A model generated the notes under the pieces. That model did no database searches and was not told where the DNA came from. It was given only the letters and a program-made list of their open reading frames with translations. Made by a program: the position numbers and the translations under genes. A stretch of 25,410 bases of DNA from a virus, in the IMG/VR virus record IMGVR_UViG_3300008516_000240, positions 1-25,410 of that record; one strand, 5' to 3'. Positions 6,929-12,937 of this stretch are shown here, piece by piece (within the stretch, counting starts at the first letter, position 1; each line of letters opens with the position of its first letter).

Positions 6929-8278
6929 CTATGCCGCCGCCAGTGTGTTGATGGCGTTGGCGTCCGCCTCGGCCGCGTCGGCGTGGATGATGCCGCGGAC
7001 GGCCACGAGGCCCTGGTCGAACCACACGTGCTCGCTCGATGCGATCTCCACGCCGCGGATGGAGCCGAAAAGGTAGGCGCTGCGGAGATCTCCGAAGCAG
7101 GCGAACTTGTCGCCCGTCGCCACGGCCGACTCGGGCGGGAAGAGCTGGCCCACAACCCAGGGGTAGCCCTTGAGGATCCGCCGGCCGGCGTCGTCGGCGC
7201 GGTCCCGGAAGACCCAGCCGCCGGTGGTGGTCCGCAGGTCCAGGAACGCCTCGCGGACACTGAGATGTCCGTACCATTTCGCCTGATTGTAAAACATGCC
7301 GATGGTCAGGCTGCGGCTGAAGCTGCTCACGTCGCCGGCGTCCATGAGGGCGATGGTGGTGTGGCCCGTGGCGGCGGCCGCCGAGCCGAGCGTCGCTGAC
7401 TTGAGCAGTCCGGTGATGCCGCCGTAGGTGGCCGTCCCGTCGCCGTTGACGACGGCATTGTCCAGCGCGTAGGCGATCGCCAGGGCGATCTCCAGGCCGA
7501 TGAGCTGCCCGAGGTCCGCCAGCAGGGCCGGGTCCAGGAACATCTCACGCGTCACGGCCGTCAGCGCGGCGAGCTTCTCGGCGTGGAGGGTCACCGTGTC
7601 GAAGGCGATGCCGGACTGGTTGATGGTCGCCCCGGCCGCCGTCCAGTAGGCGTTCATGCCCGCGGTGCGTTTGGGGACCGTCACCGTCCCCATCGTCGCC
7701 AGCGCCACGCGGCGGCATTCCGGGAAAACGGTGCCGTAGGTCTCGACGTTGCGGATCAGCTCGCGAAGGTACAGATTGGCCACGAGTTCGGCGCCGATGC
7801 CGGTGGCGGCCTCGATGTCCGGCGTCGCCTTTTGCTGGGCGGTCTTGGCCAGGTCCTTCGTGTAGCGGGGCAGCTGGTCGGGCGTGAGCGGGGCGCCCTT
7901 GCAGCCGGCCAGGTGGACGGCCATGAGGGCCCCGAACTCGGCTGCCATGTCGTCGTCGTAGAAGGCCCTCCCGTCGGCCAGCATCTCGCGCCGGGCCGAC
8001 CGGCCGGGGACGATCACGCCGCCGGCCTTGGCCAGGCCCAGGCCCAGCTTCTCGAACTGCCGCCGCGCCTTGACCTCGGCGTCCAGGTCGGCGCGGAGCT
8101 GTGTGATCTGGGTCTTGAGTTCGTCCGTCGCCCCGTAGCCGGCGGCGGCGGGATCGGCCAGGAGCCTGGCCTGCTTTTCCAGCAGCACCGCGACCTTGCC
8201 GTCGTCGCGGGCCTCGCCCTTGCCGAACTCGTCGGCGAGCTCCGCGGCGTTTGCTTTCAATGCCTCTATCGGTGTCAT
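6929..8278 (-). CDS. HK97-fold major capsid protein
   Basis: The start is the ATG at 8278 (MTPIEALKANAAELADEFGK), placed six bases after AAGGA. An ATG at 8284 is too close to the binding site and a GTG at 8302 lies in a repeat. The 449-residue product has a helical, charged N-terminal region (about residues 1-110) resembling the delta scaffold domain removed by the protease. A HK97 capsid core follows, with motifs AALTAVTREMFLD, DNAVVNGDGTATYGGITGLL and a C-terminal KGYPWVVG and VRGIIHADAA. It builds the icosahedral shell. It follows the prohead protease in transcription order, as in HK97-type head modules. It is unlike the Mu T protein, which points to a hybrid head module. Confidence 0.9.
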   Translation of the reverse strand: MTPIEALKANAAELADEFGKGEARDDGKVAVLLEKQARLLADPAAAGYGATDELKTQITQLRADLDAEVKARRQFEKLGLGLAKAGGVIVPGRSARREMLADGRAFYDDDMAAEFGALMAVHLAGCKGAPLTPDQLPRYTKDLAKTAQQKATPDIEAATGIGAELVANLYLRELIRNVETYGTVFPECRRVALATMGTVTVPKRTAGMNAYWTAAGATINQSGIAFDTVTLHAEKLAALTAVTREMFLDPALLADLGQLIGLEIALAIAYALDNAVVNGDGTATYGGITGLLKSATLGSAAAATGHTTIALMDAGDVSSFSRSLTIGMFYNQAKWYGHLSVREAFLDLRTTTGGWVFRDRADDAGRRILKGYPWVVGQLFPPESAVATGDKFACFGDLRSAYLFGSIRGVEIASSEHVWFDQGLVAVRGIIHADAAEADANAINTLAAA

Positions 8279-8297
8279 GTTCATTCCTTCCAGGACC

Positions 8298-8377
8298 GCC
8301 ACAGAGGCTCAGAGTTCACAGAGAACGGCTTTGTCTTTTCAAAAAAGAAGCCTCTGTGTCCTCTGTGTCTCTGTGGC
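8298..8377. repeat. Family C inverted repeat, full copy 3
   Basis: GCCACAGAGGCTCAGAGTTC pairs with CTCTGTGTCTCTGTGGC across a TTTTCAAAAAA centre. It occupies the gap between the protease and capsid genes. Confidence 0.9.
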
Positions 8378-8382
8378 CGTTG

Positions 8383-9309
8383 TCATGTTTTCGTGGCGGC
8401 CTTGAGTTTCGCGGCCGCTCGCTTTATCGCGTCCTGCCCCTCACTGTCGCCGTGCTTGGAGCCGCCGTCTCCGCCGGCCGGGGCACGTAGCGGCGGGCTG
8501 GCAAAAGCTCCGAGCGTGTCTGACGACAGGCTGATCGCCTCGGCCAGCTCGCTGAGCCGGTCGAGGATGAGTGCTTGTCGATTCTCGATTTGCTCCAGGC
8601 GATCACTGAGCGCTCCCGTGCCGGTCGCGGTTAAACGATCGGCCAACTTGCCCGCCAGGTCGAACTCGGCCATGGCCAGCATGATCTCGGCGGCGATGGT
8701 GGTGGCTAGTCCCTCGTCGGCCGCGCCCATCGCCCCCGCCGCCCGCATGGCGGCCAGGGCCTCGGGGTTGGCGGGCACGGGGACGGCGGAGATCTCCAGG
8801 AGTTCCGCCTTGGTGATGTGCCAGACCCTCTTTAACCCTTGACTCGGCGATCCCCGCTCCGCGGGTGGCCGCTTCGCGGCCTCGGCGGCTTTGCCGCCGG
8901 CCGCCGTGTCAAGGGCCCCGCGGTTCAGGTCCTCCCACTTGCCGTCGATGGGAATGAAGCCCACGGAAAACGCCCGCATGTGGCCCTCGCGGTAGAGCTG
9001 CTCGTACTCGCGGCCCAGTGCCGTGCCGGCGAACTTCATCTTGAAGATCAGCCCCTTTTCGGTGGCGTCGATCGTGGACGCCGAGCCGATCACGGGGCTG
9101 CTGCCGCTGGCCAGGCGGTGCTGGTGGGTGGCCAGTATCACCGGGTTGGCGCGGTAGCCGTCCAGGCTCTCGCCCCACGCGCCGGGATCGATGATCTCGT
9201 TGTCGCGGTCCAGGGCCCCGGTCGAGGCCACGGCGATCAGCTCGTCGCCCTCGAAGCCCTTGACCTGGGCGAACATGAATTTCGTCTGCTTAATCTGTTT
9301 CTTGGCCAT
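8383..9309 (-). CDS. Prohead protease (HK97 gp4-like, peptidase U35)
   Basis: The start is the ATG at 9309 (MAKKQIKQTKFMFAQVKGFE), overlapping the portal gene end by 20 bases. A longer upstream frame is a shadow of the portal gene. The product is 308 residues. His62 and His64 in ATHQHRLASGS and Ser115 in MRAFSVGFIP fit the U35 His/Ser catalytic sites. The region LLEISAVPVPANPEAL is the conserved end of the protease domain. The enzyme removes scaffold from the capsid during head maturation. Two repeats are read in frame: family D (about residues 132-158) and half of family B (about residues 225-233). The Glu/Asp-rich helical C-terminus may be a scaffold. Confidence 0.88.
   Translation of the reverse strand: MAKKQIKQTKFMFAQVKGFEGDELIAVASTGALDRDNEIIDPGAWGESLDGYRANPVILATHQHRLASGSSPVIGSASTIDATEKGLIFKMKFAGTALGREYEQLYREGHMRAFSVGFIPIDGKWEDLNRGALDTAAGGKAAEAAKRPPAERGSPSQGLKRVWHITKAELLEISAVPVPANPEALAAMRAAGAMGAADEGLATTIAAEIMLAMAEFDLAGKLADRLTATGTGALSDRLEQIENRQALILDRLSELAEAISLSSDTLGAFASPPLRAPAGGDGGSKHGDSEGQDAIKRAAAKLKAATKT
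8611..8636. repeat. Family B half repeat inside the protease gene
   Basis: The sequence CGCTCCCGTGCCGGTCGCGG followed by TTAAAC matches the right half of family B with a few changes. It is read in frame as part of RLTATGTGALSDRL. Confidence 0.7.
8836..8915. repeat. Family D cloverleaf-like repeat, in-frame copy in the protease gene
   Basis: The outer arms CCCTTGACTCGGCG (8836-8849) and CGCCGTGTCAAGGG (8902-8915) pair with one mismatch. They enclose three perfect hairpins, each with a three-base loop: CCCGC/TCC/GCGGG, GGCCGC/TTC/GCGGCC and CGGCGGC/TTT/GCCGCCG. The frame stays open through the element. Confidence 0.88.
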
Positions 9310-11884
9310 TTCTGTTCTCTGCGTTCTCCGCGCCCTCCGCGGTTGGGCTGTATGCCGCGAAGCCGCGAGCGAGGATGTTCTGGAGGTCCTCCAGGACCAC
9401 GCTCGATGAATCGAGCGTGCCGGCATGCGTCCCGATGTCTCGGGACGCATGGGCCGCCGGCCGCATCCTGCGGCCGACGGCCAGGCACTGACAGTTCACG
9501 ATCTCGGCCGGCGGGCCGGCGGGGTCGCGGGGGTGATCGAGTTCGGCGCCGTTGATCACCCAGCGCTGGCCCAGGGGTTTGGGGTGGGCGGCGTACTCGG
9601 CCTCGGCGGCCACGTGGGCGGGCCGGCGCTCGCCGGGCCCGCGGGAATGGATCCAGATCTCGTGGGTGAACACGCCCGCCGCCTGGCGGGTCCGATGCCG
9701 GGCGCGGCTCATGGCCTGGCCCACAGAGTTGCGGGCGGTGGTCAGGGCCCGGCCCCGGGCCTGGCCGGAGACGGCCTGGACGCGGTCGGTCAATTCGCGG
9801 GCGGTCTCGCCGGCGTCCATGCCCTCGATGAGGGTGCGGCGGAGCTGGCCCCGCGTGGCGCCATCGACCACCGTCGAGAACCGCAGCGCGTCCGATCGTA
9901 TGGCCGCCGCGATGGCCGGGTCGGCCTGCATGACTACGCGGGCGGTCTGGGCGGCCTCGGCCGGCAGCGCCGCCTCGTGGATGGTCTGCTCGACGCCGAG
10001 CTTGCTGGCCTCGCCCTGGAATTTCTCCAGGCGGCCCCTGAATTTGCCGAGCTCGCTCGCGTCGTCGAATACCTCGACAAGGATCCTCGCGACGATGTCC
10101 GCGGGCGCCTTCGCCCCGCGGACATCCACGCGCGATGAATCGCGCGTGCCGGCATGCGCACTTAAGTGCGCATGGGGCTCGTCCGCAAGCAGCTTGCGGA
10201 CGAGCCGGCACTGGGCCGCGCCCCGCGCCGCGTACATGGCCGCCTGGCGCTTGGCCAGCGGGGCCCAGGATTTCTCCCAGGCTCGCCACACTCGCTCCGC
10301 GGCGGCCTTGACGAGGGACTCGTCAAGGTCGCCGCTCACGCGCGATGAATCGCGCGTGCCGGCACGCGCAGTTAACTGCGCGTGTGCCGCCTCCTCGCCT
10401 TCAGCGAGAGGCGGCAGAACTTGCCCCTCGACCGCCTCCTCGGCGGTCTGGATCGAGATCGGCAGGAAGCCCCGCTGGTGCCAGGTCCGCTCCGGCAGCC
10501 CCAGATCGCACCAATCGTCCAGGTCGGCCAGGGGGACGCCCATGGCCCACATATCCTTGACAGTCGATATCTGCGACCGCCGCAGGTCCTGGAAAACCGG
10601 CACCGACTCCAGGTCGAACCACGCCTCCAGGCGGATGTCGAATCGCGGGCAGATCTCGTTATCGACCGCGTCGGCGAACCCGTCCAGCATGGGGCCGATG
10701 GTGTCCTGCCAAAACCGTTTCAATTCCTCCTGGACGAACGCCTCACTCCGCCCCGGCGTGGCGAGGAACCCGGCCACGGAGGCCGGCACGTCGCAGATCG
10801 CGCAGATCTCCTCGCGCGAGAGTTGCTTGCCCTCGGCGAACACCATCTCCTGGAGCGTCTGGGCGACACTGTCGTGCTTGAGGCCGCCCCAGAGTATGGC
10901 CAGCCGCCGGGCGTTGAGCGGGCCCTGATGCCGCTGGGCCCAGGTGGTTTTCATCTGGGCGTCGAGTTCGGGATTGTAGGGGACGTCCGTGGACAGGACC
11001 GTGCCGGGCTCGCAGGAGTTGGCGAACATCGCCGCGTTGTACATCGAGGCGTTGTAGTCCGAGATGATGGCCAGGTTGCCCGGCACCCGCGGCGACAGCG
11101 CCCCGTGGGGGTCGTAGGGGTCGTATATTTGGAACGTGATACACTCATCGAGGGCGACGGGGTACTCGCCGCCCTGGGGGGCGCGGAACTTCCAGCCGGC
11201 GAGCCGCTCGACGCGGCCGGCCTTGCTGACTATCGGCGAGCTTTTGGCGCCGGGGATGACGTACATGGTGATGGGCCGCCGGCCCGCCATCTCGTCGAAC
11301 AGCCAGTGGACGCGGCCGTGGACGTCGAGGTTAATGGCGGTGGCCCGAATAAAATCGTTCCACCGCTGCTCGGGGTTGGGGCGGGCGACGAAATCGACGA
11401 GTTCGCCGGATTCGAGGATCTCGCCCTCGCGGGCCTTCGGCGCCGCGTCGAGCCCCTTGTAGCGGCAGATCGAGCGGGCGTTAATCCGGCCCGCCCGGAC
11501 GTGCTTGAGGCCCCACAGCGCCCTCGTCGCGGCCGCCTCGGCGACGCTCACGCGCAGGGGCACGCGGGCGAGATTGCCCGCCTTGACGGAGACGCAGCGA
11601 TTGAACCACAGGCTCTGCTGATACGGCCGGTCAGGCCCGCCGAGGCCGGACCCGCCGGCGCCGGAGACGTCGGCGCCGCGAATGAACATCTGGGCGTACT
11701 GGCTGAGCGTGAGCTTCGCCGCCGGACTGAGGGCCATCGCGGCCGTGGCCATCGCCTCGACCCTTGACTCGGCGGACCCGGCTCCGCCGGGGGCCCCGAT
11801 AGCATCGGGGCCGGGCGGCGTCGCCGCCCCCGCCGTGTCAAGGGCCCGGGAGAAAATTTCTCGAAATGTGCGGAACAAACCCAT
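9290..11884 (-). CDS. HK97-type portal protein fused to a Mu F-like head morphogenesis domain
   Basis: The start MGLFRTFREIFSRALDTAG has AGGA five bases upstream. The product is 864 residues. Residues about 60-450 are portal-like: a VKAGNLARVPLRV segment, NPEQRWNDFIRATAINLDVH, then DVPASVAGFL and a helical region ending VDNEICPRFDIRLEAWFDL. Residues about 520-810 resemble phage Mu F/SPP1 gp7 minor head proteins: a helical region leading to TTARNSVGQAMSRARHRTRQ, an IHSRGPGERRPAH segment, and NCQCLAVGRR. The portal forms the DNA entry ring; MuF-like proteins assist head assembly. Four palindromic elements are read in frame (residues about 14-42, 500-516, 571-587 and 811-829). The C-terminal tail comes from a family C-like repeat. 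Fusion versus readthrough of two genes cannot be decided from sequence alone. Confidence 0.85.
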   Translation of the reverse strand: MGLFRTFREIFSRALDTAGAATPPGPDAIGAPGGAGSAESRVEAMATAAMALSPAAKLTLSQYAQMFIRGADVSGAGGSGLGGPDRPYQQSLWFNRCVSVKAGNLARVPLRVSVAEAAATRALWGLKHVRAGRINARSICRYKGLDAAPKAREGEILESGELVDFVARPNPEQRWNDFIRATAINLDVHGRVHWLFDEMAGRRPITMYVIPGAKSSPIVSKAGRVERLAGWKFRAPQGGEYPVALDECITFQIYDPYDPHGALSPRVPGNLAIISDYNASMYNAAMFANSCEPGTVLSTDVPYNPELDAQMKTTWAQRHQGPLNARRLAILWGGLKHDSVAQTLQEMVFAEGKQLSREEICAICDVPASVAGFLATPGRSEAFVQEELKRFWQDTIGPMLDGFADAVDNEICPRFDIRLEAWFDLESVPVFQDLRRSQISTVKDMWAMGVPLADLDDWCDLGLPERTWHQRGFLPISIQTAEEAVEGQVLPPLAEGEEAAHAQLTARAGTRDSSRVSGDLDESLVKAAAERVWRAWEKSWAPLAKRQAAMYAARGAAQCRLVRKLLADEPHAHLSAHAGTRDSSRVDVRGAKAPADIVARILVEVFDDASELGKFRGRLEKFQGEASKLGVEQTIHEAALPAEAAQTARVVMQADPAIAAAIRSDALRFSTVVDGATRGQLRRTLIEGMDAGETARELTDRVQAVSGQARGRALTTARNSVGQAMSRARHRTRQAAGVFTHEIWIHSRGPGERRPAHVAAEAEYAAHPKPLGQRWVINGAELDHPRDPAGPPAEIVNCQCLAVGRRMRPAAHASRDIGTHAGTLDSSSVVLEDLQNILARGFAAYSPTAEGAENAENRNGQETD
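9311..9344. repeat. Degenerate family C-like half repeat at the portal C-terminus
   Basis: TCTGTTCTCTGCGTTCTCCG followed by CGCCCTCCGCGGTT is a GC-shifted relative of the family C right arm. It is read as AEGAENAENRNG at the portal C-terminus and lies just upstream of the protease start. Confidence 0.6.
9380..9394. repeat. Inverted repeat next to family A copy 3
   Basis: CTGGAGG and CCTCCAG form a 7-bp inverted repeat with one central base, inside the portal gene. It directly precedes a family A copy. Confidence 0.55.
9398..9451. repeat. Family A twin-palindrome repeat, copy 3 (in frame in the portal gene)
   Basis: The first palindrome, CACGCTCGATGAATCGAGCG followed by TG, has TGAA at the centre on the plus strand (TTCA on the coding strand) in place of TTAA. 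The second is a longer hairpin with 12-base arms CATGCGTCCCGA and TCGGGACGCATG around TGTC. They are joined by CCGG. It is read as DIGTHAGTLDSSSV. Confidence 0.85.
9452..9482. repeat. Triloop hairpin following family A copy 3
   Basis: GGCCGCCGGCCGCA and TGCGGCCGACGGCC form a 14-bp stem with one mismatch around the loop TCC. It lies in the portal gene and abuts the family A copy. Confidence 0.75.
10094..10126. repeat. Hairpin preceding family A copy 4
   Basis: GATGTCCGCGGG (10094-10105) and CCCGCGGACATC (10115-10126) form a 12-bp perfect stem inside the portal gene. It abuts a family A copy. Confidence 0.8.
10127..10174. repeat. Family A twin-palindrome repeat, copy 4 (in frame in the portal gene)
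   Basis: CACGCGCGATGAATCGCGCG (plus TG) and CATGCGCACTTAAGTGCGCA (plus TG) are joined by CCGG. It is read as HAHLSAHAGTRDSSRV on the coding strand. The centre that would read GAT-TAA is GAT-TCA. Confidence 0.9.
10176..10206. repeat. 31-bp perfect palindrome following family A copy 4
   Basis: GGCTCGTCCGCAAGC and GCTTGCGGACGAGCC form a 15-bp stem around a single central base. It lies inside the portal gene, one base after the family A copy. Confidence 0.85.
10306..10328. repeat. Triloop hairpin preceding family A copy 5
   Basis: CCTTGACGAG and CTCGTCAAGG form a 10-bp perfect stem around the loop GGA in the portal gene, eight bases before family A copy 5. Confidence 0.75.
10337..10384. repeat. 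Family A twin-palindrome repeat, copy 5 (in frame in the portal gene)
   Basis: CACGCGCGATGAATCGCGCG (plus TG) and CACGCGCAGTTAACTGCGCG (plus TG) are joined by CCGG. It is read as HAQLTARAGTRDSSRV, again with TTCA at the centre that would otherwise be a stop. Confidence 0.9.
10385..10416. repeat. Hairpin following family A copy 5
   Basis: TGCCGCCT pairs with AGGCGGCA, and inside it CTCGC pairs with GCGAG around the loop CTTCA with one bulged base. It abuts the family A copy within the portal gene. Confidence 0.75.
11761..11844. repeat. Family D cloverleaf-like repeat, in-frame copy in the portal gene
   Basis: The outer arms CCCTTGACTCGGCGG (11761-11775) and CCGCCGTGTCAAGGG (11830-11844) pair with one mismatch. 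The three enclosed hairpins, all with three-base loops, are CCCGGC/TCC/GCCGGG, GGCCCCGAT/AGC/ATCGGGGCC and GGGCGGC/GTC/GCCGCCC. Stem sequences differ from the other copy but the architecture is the same. Confidence 0.9.
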
Positions 11885-11895
11885 AACTGTCCTGT

Positions 11896-11919
11896 GCGGC
11901 GGGCCTTCCGGCCCGCCGC
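11896..11919. other. Strong hairpin upstream of the portal gene
   Basis: GCGGCGGGCC and GGCCCGCCGC form a 10-bp perfect stem with the loop TTCC. It lies between the portal ribosome binding site and the plus-strand cassette promoter. The nearest T-run (plus strand) starts 11 bases beyond the stem, so it is a poor terminator. It could limit interference between the opposing transcripts or be another repeat. Confidence 0.55.
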
Positions 11920-11947
11920 GGGGATGAATATTTTTTCATTTTCCGGG

Positions 11948-11975
11948 TTGACGCCGACTATACCACTGGTATAAT
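11948..11975 (+). promoter_or_regulatory. Near-consensus sigma-70 promoter of the three-gene cassette
   Basis: TTGACG (-35) and a perfect TATAAT (-10) are separated by 16 bases. Transcription would start near 11982, about 48 bases before the first cassette gene. It is one of the two best promoter matches seen in the window. Confidence 0.8.
11959..11973. promoter_or_regulatory. Candidate operator: TATACCA-C-TGGTATA
   Basis: A perfect 7-1-7 inverted repeat overlaps the spacer and the -10 box, where a bound repressor would block RNA polymerase. The XRE protein encoded two genes downstream is the obvious candidate ligand; this link is inferred. Confidence 0.65.
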
Positions 11976-12029
11976 AGGGGCGGAATGAGAACGACAAGCA
12001 AAAACCTTGGCAATCAAAAGGAGACGGCA

Positions 12030-12302
12030 ATGTCGCTGACCGACGAGCAGATCCAGCAGTTTCGAGACTGGTGCGACGAGGAGCTCGGCTATGGATTCAC
12101 CCCGCGCGGAGTCGCCGTCACGCACGAGACCGTCGATGATTTTATGGCCGCCTGCCGAACCATCAAGTGCCGCGAGGACCACCAAATGCCGAACGGCACT
12201 CGCGTCGTCCTTTTGACGGAGACGCAGAGGTATAAGGGCGAGCCGCGTCGCGATCTCATCATCGCGGATTTCGGCATCGCCCGGGCGGTCGCGGCGCTAT
12301 GA
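12030..12302 (+). CDS. Small protein of the cassette (unknown)
   Basis: The ATG at 12030 is preceded by AAGGAG at good spacing; an in-frame ATG at 11985 lies almost at the transcript start and lacks a site. The 90-residue product begins MSLTDEQIQQFRDWCDEELG and has a helical N-terminal half. The C-terminal half is beta-like (TRVVLLTETQRY; RRDLIIADFGIA). Its stop overlaps the next start (ATGA). It is the first gene after a strong promoter and is transcribed against the surrounding virion genes, as morons are. The arrangement, a small protein followed by an XRE protein, resembles toxin-antitoxin pairs, but no toxin family is recognised. Confidence 0.75.
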   Translation: MSLTDEQIQQFRDWCDEELGYGFTPRGVAVTHETVDDFMAACRTIKCREDHQMPNGTRVVLLTETQRYKGEPRRDLIIADFGIARAVAAL

Positions 12303-12508
12303 CTGCCGCGACTTTCGCGGCGGAGATCGTCGGGTTCCGCCGCCGCACAGGCTGGACCCAGGCGCGGCTCGCCGCCGCCCTGGGCGTGTCGGCAAACACC
12401 ATCGCCCGGTGGGAGCGGGGGGAGCGTACCCCCCGCTCGCCGGACACCATCAGGCTCGCGCTGCTGGCCATGGCCGGGCGCGACAAATCCAGGAGACGCA
12501 AACGATGA
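12299..12508 (+). CDS. XRE-family HTH regulator of the cassette
   Basis: A 69-residue protein consisting almost only of a Cro/CI-type helix-turn-helix: the segment TGWTQARLAAALGVSANTIA runs into RWERGERTP, covering about residues 17-45. A basic tail (KSRRRKR) follows. It lacks a dimerisation or oligomerisation domain, as many small autoregulators do. It overlaps both neighbours by ATGA and so is translationally coupled. It probably binds the palindrome over the cassette promoter. A GC-rich hairpin (12413-12438) falls within the HTH coding sequence. The fold is certain; the role as autorepressor or antitoxin is inferred. Confidence 0.85.
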   Translation: MTAATFAAEIVGFRRRTGWTQARLAAALGVSANTIARWERGERTPRSPDTIRLALLAMAGRDKSRRRKR

Positions 12509-12864
12509 CCACCCAGACCACCGAACTCGATGTCCTCGGATGCACGTTGCCTCAGTTGCGGGCAGCAACCCGCCGCCGCTGCATCGAGCAGCGAGCGAGC
12601 ACATCGTTTTATCCGCGGCTGAACGAAACGAATTACCCCGCCGCCTGGACCTACGGGAGCGGAGCGGGCGACGCCCGCACGAGCTGCCCCTACGACCGCC
12701 GCACGGAGCTCGCACGCGAGGAGGCCGTTCGGCAATTGACGGAGGAAATCCAGGACGCTGCCGACGATCGCGAGGATGAGCCGGCGGACCTCACTCGGCG
12801 ATTAGCCGCCATTCGCGCGGCGGCCGATGCCTGGCGGAGTTCCGAACCGACTGAGCCGTACTGA
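12505..12864 (+). CDS. Third cassette protein (unknown)
   Basis: The ATG at 12505 overlaps the HTH gene stop and has AGGAG nine bases upstream. The 119-residue product begins MTTQTTELDVLGCTLPQLRA. It has a middle rich in Arg, Tyr and Asn, and an acidic helical C-terminal half (LTEEIQDAADDREDEPADLT). No signal peptide, membrane segment or known motif is seen. It ends 35 bases before a strong intrinsic terminator, so the cassette is a self-contained transcription unit. A host-modifying or exclusion role would fit moron genes in general but nothing in the sequence proves it. Confidence 0.65.
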   Translation: MTTQTTELDVLGCTLPQLRAATRRRCIEQRASTSFYPRLNETNYPAAWTYGSGAGDARTSCPYDRRTELAREEAVRQLTEEIQDAADDREDEPADLTRRLAAIRAAADAWRSSEPTEPY

Positions 12865-12899
12865 AAATCGGCGTCAACACTTGTCAAAGATCTTTTTAG

Positions 12900-12933
12900 C
12901 CGCCCCGGCCTCATCGCCGGGGCGGTTTCTTCT
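12900..12933 (+). terminator. Intrinsic terminator of the three-gene cassette
   Basis: CCGCCCCGGC and GCCGGGGCGG form a perfect 10-bp stem with the loop CTCATC, followed on the plus strand by TTTCTTCT. It ends the cassette just before the convergent terminase gene stop. Confidence 0.85.
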
Positions 12934-12937
12934 CGCA

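Noticed and set aside
5155-6951. A plus-strand open frame of 598 codons opposite the decoration gene
   Set aside because: It reads as low-complexity sequence and passes through repeats; the minus-strand gene has a signal peptide, regular repeats and gene-like composition.
10382-11767. A plus-strand open frame of 461 codons opposite the portal gene
   Set aside because: The portal and MuF-like motifs on the minus strand are clear; this frame has no recognisable motif.
11761-11844. The family D element as a possible tRNA gene because of its cloverleaf shape
   Set aside because: Arm lengths, three-base loops and lack of any T-loop or anticodon-loop sequence do not fit a tRNA, and it is read in frame within the portal gene.
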